DNA of 31,485 bases, from positions 6,708 to 38,192 of the forward strand of contig DHMO01000053.1 in NCBI GenBank assembly GCA_002405835.1, written 5' to 3'. The notes under the pieces were generated by a model, which was not told where the DNA came from, did no database searches, and saw only the letters and a list, made by a program, of their open reading frames with translations. Shown here in pieces: positions 25,486 through 31,485 of this stretch (within the stretch, counting starts at the first letter, position 1; the number at the start of each line of letters is the position of its first letter). Made by a program: the position numbers and the translations under genes. The DNA is from Lentisphaeria bacterium UBA4640 (lineage in GTDB: Bacteria > Verrucomicrobiota > Lentisphaeria > Victivallales > UBA1829).

Positions 25486-25513
25486 ACAATATCATATTCC
25501 AGCAAAAATGCAA
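25486..25513 (-). promoter_or_regulatory. Promoter of ABC exporter 2
   Basis: On the minus strand TTGCAT (25508-25513) and TATTGT (25486-25491) are 16 bases apart, about 30 bases before the exporter 2 start, within the 77-base gap after the permease gene. Confidence 0.5.
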
Positions 25514-25532
25514 GCAGATTGCAAAAAGATAA

Positions 25533-27203
25533 TCAGATCCGGAATACGGAACCGATCTTTTTCCCGAGAATCGCGCCCGATGCGGCAAGCGTTGCGGCAA
25601 GGAAAACCATTGTCCAGACGCCGAACGCGCAGGCGGTGAAGGGACCCGAACCGAGAATCTGCGAAAGATCATAAATTGCGCGGGTAATCGGGAAATATTC
25701 CGCCTTCTGCGCAAGAATCAGCGAATCGGAAACCTCCAGCATGGAGAAACTGAATGCGAAGAGCGCGCCGACCACCAGATTTGCCGCAATCAGCGGAATG
25801 GTAATGCGGCGGAGTGTGCAGAGCGGTCCCGCACCGAAGGTTCGCGCGGCCTCCTCGAATTCCGCAGGCGTCTGCTCCAGTCCCGCGCTTGCCGAGCGCA
25901 GAACGTAGGGAAGGCGGCGGACCGCATACGCGATTGCGAGCAGCCACATCGGGTTGTCCTGCGGGTTGAAGATCTCCGCAGCCCAGTCATAGTTCACCGT
26001 CATGCCGAGATAACCGAATGCGACCACAATTCCGGGTACCGCGAGAGGAAGCATTCCGAGCGCATCAAGCAGCCATGCGAACGGCAGTTTCCAGCGCTGG
26101 ACAATCAATGCAATGGCGAATCCGACTGCAAGCGCGGCAGCCATTGCAAGCGAAGAGTAGCGCAGACTGTTCAGAATGCTCGGAACAACCAGCTTGTTGG
26201 TCAGCGCGTTTTCAAAGTTGAGCAGGCTCCAGTGTTCCGGCAGAATTGTGCCGTACCAGTTGAGCGAGAACGCCGTCAGAATCAGCGCGAGATGCGGCAG
26301 AATTGCAAGCGCAGTAACCAGAATGAAAAATCCCGTCGGGAGCAGTCCGCGCAGACCCGGAAGGCGTGCAGCCGAACTGCCGAGCGTTCCTTTGACAACC
26401 GTTCCCGCGGAAGATTTCAGCAGCCATTTTGCAAGCAGATACATGACGGAGGAGAGAATCAGCATCACGGTCACAAGCGCATAAGGTTCCGGATTCGTTT
26501 CCAGTTCCGTCAGCCCGTTGAGAATCTGAACGGGAGTGACGCGGCTGTAACCGAACATCAGAGGAGTTCCGAGCTCGGTGAAACTCCAGATCAGTACAAT
26601 GCTTCCGCCCGCGAGGATCCCCGACTTCAGCAGAGGCAGGGTGATGCGGAAGAATCTGCGCCAGACACCCGCGCCGAGGTTCCGCGCCGCCTCCCGCAGA
26701 GACGGATCAATGTTGCCGAGCGAGGAGACCAGATTCAAATAAAGAATCGGATAAAGATGCAGAGCTTCAATGAAACAGATCGACCAGAAGCGTCCGTTTC
26801 CGCCGAGAAAATCGACCCGTGCGAAACCGCAGGAAACAAGAAGCGTGTTGATCACCCCGTAGTGTCCGAGAATCTGCTGGAATCCGAGCGCTCCGACGAA
26901 CGGCGGAAGAATCATGGGTACCATTGCCGCAAGATGCGCAAGACTCTTCCCGGGGAATTCGTATGCATCATAGAGAAACGCCATCGGAAGCGCAATGAGA
27001 AAAACCATGAACGTTGTCACCGCGGCAATCCGGAAGGAATTCGCAAGTCCTTCCAAATAGATAAAGTTCGAAAACACCTCCTTGATCAACGACGGATTCA
27101 GGCCTTCCGCCACGACGGTATAAATCGGCAGAAGCAGAAAAAGAAACAGGAACGCCGCAATCAGAACGGCGAGCAGAGCGCGGAAAAGTTGCCGGAGAAT
27201 CAT
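25533..27203 (-). CDS. Fused two-domain ABC permease, iron(III)/thiamine-type (FbpB/ThiP-like)
   Basis: A 556-residue inner-membrane protein made of two binding-protein-dependent permease halves. Each has about six helices and an EAA loop, the contact point for an ATPase: LREAARNLGAGVWRRFFRITLPLL in the first half and FEEAARTFGAGPLCTLRRITIPLI in the second. This arrangement is typical of FbpB (ferric iron), ThiP and related anion or polyamine systems. I start it at ATG 27203, which has GAGG six bases before it; an ATG at 27215 overlaps that ribosome site. No matching ATPase or substrate-binding protein lies in the window, and the flanking genes are exporters. Import of ferric iron is the most frequent role of this architecture, but the substrate is not proven. 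Confidence 0.87.
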   Translation of the reverse strand: MILRQLFRALLAVLIAAFLFLFLLLPIYTVVAEGLNPSLIKEVFSNFIYLEGLANSFRIAAVTTFMVFLIALPMAFLYDAYEFPGKSLAHLAAMVPMILPPFVGALGFQQILGHYGVINTLLVSCGFARVDFLGGNGRFWSICFIEALHLYPILYLNLVSSLGNIDPSLREAARNLGAGVWRRFFRITLPLLKSGILAGGSIVLIWSFTELGTPLMFGYSRVTPVQILNGLTELETNPEPYALVTVMLILSSVMYLLAKWLLKSSAGTVVKGTLGSSAARLPGLRGLLPTGFFILVTALAILPHLALILTAFSLNWYGTILPEHWSLLNFENALTNKLVVPSILNSLRYSSLAMAAALAVGFAIALIVQRWKLPFAWLLDALGMLPLAVPGIVVAFGYLGMTVNYDWAAEIFNPQDNPMWLLAIAYAVRRLPYVLRSASAGLEQTPAEFEEAARTFGAGPLCTLRRITIPLIAANLVVGALFAFSFSMLEVSDSLILAQKAEYFPITRAIYDLSQILGSGPFTACAFGVWTMVFLAATLAASGAILGKKIGSVFRI

Positions 27204-27230
27204 TCGAAACCTCATATTTTATAATGTATG

Positions 27231-27260
27231 ATAATATGCCACTCTCCCGGAAGATTGCAA
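27231..27260 (-). promoter_or_regulatory. Possible promoter of the fused permease gene
   Basis: On the minus strand TTGCAA (27255-27260) and TATTAT (27231-27236) are 18 bases apart. They lie in the divergent gap upstream of the permease start. Confidence 0.4.
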
Positions 27261-27298
27261 ATGCCGGAATAAAAATAGACGGAAATCTGTTCTTCCGC

Positions 27299-27326
27299 TT
27301 GACTTTGTTTCATCACTGATTATATT
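27299..27326 (+). promoter_or_regulatory. Promoter of the glycosyltransferase-pseudopilin-hydrolase operon
   Basis: TTGACT (27299-27304) and TATATT (27321-27326) are 16 bases apart. The predicted transcript starts about 15 bases before the glycosyltransferase ATG, and the ribosome site AGGA is close behind. This is one of the best promoter matches in the window. Confidence 0.65.
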
Positions 27327-27346
27327 GCAGAAAAGCGAGGATTTTT

Positions 27347-28909
27347 ATGGCAACCGGAAAAATACAGAAACTGGACCCGCTGACGCGCGAGTTCGCGGAG
27401 AATCATCCGGACACCTGCGCTGCGGTAACGGCAACTGCGGGACAGAAGCTCCGGTACGGAGCTCTCGTGCTTTTTCTGCTTTTTCTGCTGATATACCGCG
27501 CCGATCTCTTTGTCCTGCTGGTCTGCGGGGGTATGATGCTGCTCTATGCAGGGGCTGTGCTGATCCGGCTGACGGCGGCAATCTGTTCGCTCTCCCGCCG
27601 CAGTATGGAACAGGTCTCAGCGAATGAAATCGCAAACAATGATCTGCCGGTCTACACCATTCTCGTTCCGCTCTACCGGGAACCGGAAGTCGCGGGAAAA
27701 ATTGTGAAACGGGTCGCCGCGCTGGATTATCCTCAGGAAAAACTCGACGTCAAACTTCTTCTGGAAAGCGATGACGATCTGACTTTCCGCGAGCTGCAGC
27801 GGGCGGAACTTCCTCCCGGATTCACTGTTCTGCGCGTTCCGGACGCCCAGCCGAAAACCAAGCCGCGCGCCTGCAATTTCGGGCTGCGCGAAGCAAAAGG
27901 CGAATTTTGTGTCATCTACGACGCGGAAGATATTCCCGATCCCGACCAGCTCCGCAAAGCGGTCGCCGTATTCCGGCGCGACTCGGAAAAACGCCTGGCG
28001 TGTGTTCAGGCGAAGCTCAATTATTACAACTCCCGCCAGAACTGGCTGACCGGATTCTTCACAGTGGAGTACACGGCGTATTTCGACCTGATGCTTTCCG
28101 GCTGGCAGAAATTCCGCATACCGCTTCCGCTCGGAGGAACCTCGAACCACTTCCGCACCGCGTATCTGCGGGAACTCGGCGGATGGGATCCCTTCAATGT
28201 GACGGAGGACTGCGAACTCGGACTGCGGATTTACGAAAAACACTGGCACACCGCCGTCCTTGATTCCACAACACTGGAAGAGGCAAATTCGCGGCTTTGG
28301 AACTGGATGCGCCAGCGTTCTCGCTGGGTCAAAGGTTTTATTCAGACTCATCTTGCGCATTACCGCAACCCGCCGGTGACAATTCGGCGACTGGGCTTGC
28401 GGGGCGCGGCGGGAGGTTACATGGCCGTCGGCGGGGCAAGTCTGATGATGCTCACCAATCTGATTTACTGGCCGTTGACACTCTTTTACCTCTTTCTCTT
28501 CTTCCACGGGCTTTGCGCGGGGGAAACCGCAGAGTCTCTGCTGGCTGCTTCGCCGGGGCGCGAAAACCTGTACCGGGGCGTGGAGATCTGCGGTGTTACA
28601 TGGAAAGTCTGGCCGATGCTTTATACGGGGGAGGGTGAGAACGCGTTCTGGTCGGTCTCTTCGCAGATTTTCTGTGCAGGTTCGGTTTTTCTTTTTCTTT
28701 CGAATTTCCTGCTGGTCGGTGTGCATGTCGCGGCGGTTGTAAAGCGCGGCTTCTTTCATCTGATTCCCCATGCTCTTCTGATGCCGTTCTACTGGGTGCT
28801 GATCTCCCTCGGCGCATGGAAGGGTTTTCTTCAGATTTTCACAAAACCGTTCTACTGGGAAAAAACACTGCACGGACTTGATGCGGCGTTTCAAAAGGAG
28901 GCTGAATGA
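27347..28909 (+). CDS. Membrane glycosyltransferase family 2 (BcsA/NrfB-like processive type)
   Basis: A 520-residue inner-membrane enzyme. Two hydrophobic helices (about 38-75) precede a cytoplasmic GT-A domain with VPLYREP, the DxD-type motif DAED at 192-195, the TED acid (Glu287, Asp288) and QRSRW at 323-327, the QxxRW motif that binds the growing chain in processive synthases such as cellulose or hyaluronan synthase. Three or four more membrane helices follow to the C-terminus. The set of motifs supports polymerisation or multi-step transfer of sugars across the inner membrane; the sugar is unknown. No PilZ domain is seen. GCGAGGA precedes the ATG. The stop overlaps the pseudopilin start as ATGA, so both are translated together. 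Confidence 0.9.
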   Translation: MATGKIQKLDPLTREFAENHPDTCAAVTATAGQKLRYGALVLFLLFLLIYRADLFVLLVCGGMMLLYAGAVLIRLTAAICSLSRRSMEQVSANEIANNDLPVYTILVPLYREPEVAGKIVKRVAALDYPQEKLDVKLLLESDDDLTFRELQRAELPPGFTVLRVPDAQPKTKPRACNFGLREAKGEFCVIYDAEDIPDPDQLRKAVAVFRRDSEKRLACVQAKLNYYNSRQNWLTGFFTVEYTAYFDLMLSGWQKFRIPLPLGGTSNHFRTAYLRELGGWDPFNVTEDCELGLRIYEKHWHTAVLDSTTLEEANSRLWNWMRQRSRWVKGFIQTHLAHYRNPPVTIRRLGLRGAAGGYMAVGGASLMMLTNLIYWPLTLFYLFLFFHGLCAGETAESLLAASPGRENLYRGVEICGVTWKVWPMLYTGEGENAFWSVSSQIFCAGSVFLFLSNFLLVGVHVAAVVKRGFFHLIPHALLMPFYWVLISLGAWKGFLQIFTKPFYWEKTLHGLDAAFQKEAE

Positions 28910-29673
28910 ACAGCAGACACAATTTTTCTTTGATTGAACTTCTGATAACGATTGCCGTCATTGCAATCCTCGCGGGGCTGCTTATGCCGGCACTGAATAT
29001 GGCAAAGCAGAAGGCGATCGACCTTCACTGCATCAACAATCTGAAGCAGTTCGGCACGGCGTTCATGACATACCGCAGCGACAACGAGGACAAAATGCCG
29101 ATGTGGAGTTCCGATCTTTATCCAACCTATATGGCTTCTGCGAAAACCTATGAATGCAAACGGGATTTGAACCAGAAAGACATCTCTTTCCCGAGCACGG
29201 AATGGCGTTTGAACGTCCCCGGCGCGGCGACCGATGAACGGAAGTTCGTTGAAGCATATGATTATCCCTCCTCCAAAGCCGAAGAGGGGCGCACCGTTCC
29301 GGCGGATGATCCGCGCAGAAAACTGAAGATCAGCTATTTTTATGAATTCGCCGCAACGCCCGCCTCCTGGGAGCTTGCGGAAAAGGCAAAGGGCGCAACC
29401 TGGTGGGAACTCAAATACTATCAGATCGAAGCGCTCTCCCCGAAAGCCATGGTGGTGGAGGGCATGGACCCCGAACAGAAAAAACTGTTTGAAAAAGACG
29501 ACGCCAAGTTCAAGACACGTCTCGCAACATTCCCCGTTCTCCGCTGTTTCTGGCACATGAAAGGCATGGCGCCGGAATCCGACAACACCCCGGTCTACAA
29601 TCTATCCTATGACGGCAGCATCTTTTACAGCGGACCTCCCGCGTGGGAAGTCAACTCCTGGACACAGAAATAA
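28906..29673 (+). CDS. Pseudopilin-like protein with type IV prepilin N-terminus
   Basis: A 255-residue exported protein. The N-terminus is short and basic (MNSRHN), followed by FSLIELLITIAVIAILAGLL, the prepilin methylation and assembly helix with Glu11 at mature position +5. The residue before the expected cut is Asn6, not the usual Gly. After the helix comes the common NNLKQFGTAFMTYRSDNEDKMP segment and a soluble domain; near the C-terminus YNLSYDGSIFYSG resembles the H-X9-DG end of DUF1559-like proteins that are very numerous in Planctomycetes and Lentisphaerae. Their role is unsettled: pseudopilus minor subunit, surface adhesin or exported glycan-binding protein. No other pilus or type II secretion gene lies here. 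It overlaps genes on both sides. Confidence 0.88.
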   Translation: MNSRHNFSLIELLITIAVIAILAGLLMPALNMAKQKAIDLHCINNLKQFGTAFMTYRSDNEDKMPMWSSDLYPTYMASAKTYECKRDLNQKDISFPSTEWRLNVPGAATDERKFVEAYDYPSSKAEEGRTVPADDPRRKLKISYFYEFAATPASWELAEKAKGATWWELKYYQIEALSPKAMVVEGMDPEQKKLFEKDDAKFKTRLATFPVLRCFWHMKGMAPESDNTPVYNLSYDGSIFYSGPPAWEVNSWTQK

Positions 29674-31485
29674 TGCGGATCTTCAGTGTCATATTTCTTC
29701 TTTTCTGCGCATCCCTGCTTCATGCGGAGCATCTCTTTTCCGGCGCGTGGAAGGCGGAGGTGCGCGGCATGGAACGTCCCGTTCCAGTCAGGAACGGCGA
29801 AGCGGAACTTGCAGCGGATTTTCCCGGAGGCATTCTGCTTTATCAGGAACGGAACCGCTGCAGTTTCAAGCCGGATCGCCATGCGTTCAACTCAAAAGCA
29901 CTCTCCGTTTCGGTAAAAGCCGAAGGAAGCGCGCATCCGCTGAAAGCATGGATTTTTGTTAAGGATAAGGACGGCGCATGGTTCCAGTCCGACCGCGAAT
30001 TTTCGCTGAAACCGGGCGTGTGGACGCGGCTTTCCATCCGCATTGACCGTCCGGGGGGCGAACTTTTCCCGAAAGGTCACTCCGCCGCATGGAGCGGATA
30101 CTTTGCTTCCAGAATCTTTGCCGCGGGCGTTTCAATCTACGGAGAAGGAAAAGATTCCGCACGCATTTCAATGACTCCGCCTGTCTTTGAAGGAGAACGC
30201 GCAAATCCGGCTCCGGCCGTCGTGCGCTGGAATTTCCCCGAAAAGGGCAAACAGTTTCAAACGGTTGTCTCCCGTTTCCTGCTCAACAAGGAATATTTCA
30301 ATCCGTTTGATCCGGATGAGATCGCGGCGGACTTTGAAGTTCTCGCCCCCGGTGCGGAAAAGCCGGTCTCCTATCCGGCGTTTTTCAGTATGGATACGCT
30401 GCGGAGAAGACATTTCACCATGGAAACAACGGAATTGAGCGGTTCCCCATTCTGGGAATTCCGCTTTTATCCCAGGAAGACCGGAGAATATAAAATCCGT
30501 TTGCGGCTGAACGAATCCGGGAAAAAAGAAACGGTTTACACATCATGGCGCACAATTCATATTGAGAAATCCGGCGAAACCGGTGCGGTGCGGGTCTCGA
30601 AAACCGATCCGCGCTTCTTCGAGCTGGAAAATGGCGCGTTCTATTATCCGGTCGGACTCAACATTCACACGAATACCGATCAGCGCGGAGAGCGCGTCGT
30701 CCGTCTCAAAGACATTGCAGACTGTGGAAATGCGGATTATGAAATGTATATTGCCGAATGTTCCAAAAACGGAATTGATCTGATTGAAGTGTGGATGGCC
30801 GCATGGACCTATGCGATTGAGTGGAGCTCGTCCCGCAACGGCTATTACGGTCTCGGACACTACAACCTTGCCGCGGCGTCGCGGCTTGATGCTCTGCTGG
30901 ATTTCGCCCGCAAACACAAAGTCCGCGTCAATCTTGTATTCGACAACCACGGCAAAATGACCGATGGTTCCGACCCGGAATGGAATGATTCCCCGTTCAA
31001 CGCGAAAGGACTTTTTGCCGGAGCGAACAACGCTTTTCTGGATGCTCCGCAGCACTTCTGGCACAATCCGCGCGCACAGGAGTTCAACCGGAAGCGCAAC
31101 CGTTACATCGCCGCCCGCTGGGGGGCCGACCCCGCGGTGTTCGCAATGGAGCTCTGGAGCGAAGTCGACCTCGTCGCCAAGGCGTACGCTCACCGCATTT
31201 CGCTGATTGCCTGGCATAAGAAAACCGCGCTGGAATTGCGCAGAAACATGCAGACGCCCGGACTGGTTGCAACGCATATTTGCGGAGAAGTCGGAAATCT
31301 GTTCAAGTGGCGCGACCTCGCCATCGACCCGCCGGAGCTGACGCATGTCTGCTGCGACGCTTACCGCAAGCCCTGGATTCCCGTCGTCAACCAGCTGGAA
31401 AAGCACGGACAGCGGATTATGCCGCTGAAGAAGCCCGTTCTCATTACCGAATACGGCGGAACGAACATGGCGGGCGGACGTTTCC
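29673..31485 (+). CDS. Secreted glycoside hydrolase, clan GH-A-like (C-terminus cut by window edge)
   Basis: The start ATG 29673 overlaps the pseudopilin TAA by one base, and the frame is open for 604 codons to the window edge. Residues 1-18 (MRIFSVIFLLFCASLLHA) are a signal peptide. About 20-170 form a beta-rich carbohydrate-binding-like module, 180-300 resemble the DUF5060-type domain that often precedes glycosidases (KTGEYKIRLRL), and from about residue 315 a TIM barrel begins (FYYPVGLNIHTNTD). Candidate catalytic residues are Glu497 in FAMELWSEVD and Glu593 in KPVLITEYGG, the acid/base and nucleophile positions of clan GH-A (GH5-like). The expected Asn before the acid/base is Ser here. 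The substrate is unknown. Linkage to a glycosyltransferase and pseudopilin gene is unusual. Confidence 0.8.
   Translation, partial: MRIFSVIFLLFCASLLHAEHLFSGAWKAEVRGMERPVPVRNGEAELAADFPGGILLYQERNRCSFKPDRHAFNSKALSVSVKAEGSAHPLKAWIFVKDKDGAWFQSDREFSLKPGVWTRLSIRIDRPGGELFPKGHSAAWSGYFASRIFAAGVSIYGEGKDSARISMTPPVFEGERANPAPAVVRWNFPEKGKQFQTVVSRFLLNKEYFNPFDPDEIAADFEVLAPGAEKPVSYPAFFSMDTLRRRHFTMETTELSGSPFWEFRFYPRKTGEYKIRLRLNESGKKETVYTSWRTIHIEKSGETGAVRVSKTDPRFFELENGAFYYPVGLNIHTNTDQRGERVVRLKDIADCGNADYEMYIAECSKNGIDLIEVWMAAWTYAIEWSSSRNGYYGLGHYNLAAASRLDALLDFARKHKVRVNLVFDNHGKMTDGSDPEWNDSPFNAKGLFAGANNAFLDAPQHFWHNPRAQEFNRKRNRYIAARWGADPAVFAMELWSEVDLVAKAYAHRISLIAWHKKTALELRRNMQTPGLVATHICGEVGNLFKWRDLAIDPPELTHVCCDAYRKPWIPVVNQLEKHGQRIMPLKKPVLITEYGGTNMAGGRF

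Noticed and set aside
1..31485. CRISPR arrays, tRNA or rRNA genes, insertion sequences, toxin-antitoxin pairs
   Set aside because: I looked through the intergenic gaps for regular repeats, cloverleaf-like sequence, transposase motifs and small paired genes and saw none.

Overview
The window looks like chromosome of an anaerobic, fermentative Gram-negative bacterium, most likely of the PVC group (Lentisphaeria/Victivallales-like). This lineage call is an inference. It rests on a pseudopilin N-terminus (NFSLIELL) of the kind abundant in Victivallis-like genomes, a large secreted glycoside hydrolase with a host- or plant-glycan flavour, AdhE and an indolepyruvate oxidoreductase (anaerobic redox metabolism), and envelope functions such as a lipoprotein, an HlyD adaptor, a YbdG-type MscS channel and RodA. 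No rRNA, tRNA, CRISPR array, insertion sequence or phage gene was recognised.

Layout. The first 17.8 kb are read entirely from the minus strand. (1) adhE (1-2390, C-terminus off the edge) has a 455-bp upstream region with a promoter and several TGTGA-type operator-like motifs. (2) A tight seven-gene unit runs from 9584 down to 2846: iorA, iorB, paaK-like ligase, ACT-domain protein, YcfL-like lipoprotein, hisI and a murB-ddl fusion. It is closed by a hairpin terminator at 2791-2823. (3) carB is a single-gene unit with a good promoter and two successive hairpins behind it. (4) purA, rodA, a YgiQ-type radical SAM gene and a deoxyinosine glycosylase form a close-packed unit from a promoter at 17867-17894.

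From 17.9 kb the strands alternate. A YbdG-like mechanosensitive channel and an MFS transporter lie on plus. The MFS gene meets an hlyD-type adaptor tail to tail with no gap. Going upstream on minus are hlyD, ABC exporter 1, ABC exporter 2 and an orphan fused Fe3+-type permease. A divergent promoter region at 27204-27346 then starts the plus-strand unit GT2 glycosyltransferase, pseudopilin and glycoside hydrolase (cut by the right edge), whose genes overlap at their stop/start codons.

How the genes may work together. The ior/paaK/ACT set fits interconversion of aryl acids, aryl-CoA and aryl-pyruvates, sensed by an amino-acid-binding ACT protein. The purA unit joins IMP consumption with repair of deoxyinosine in DNA. 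The murB-ddl and rodA genes serve peptidoglycan. The 27.3-31.5 kb unit appears to be an envelope or glycan module. The most unusual items are the MurB-Ddl fusion with a possible internal start, the IorA without its ferredoxin domain, and the GT2-pseudopilin-hydrolase operon. Nothing in the window can be called a proven new system.
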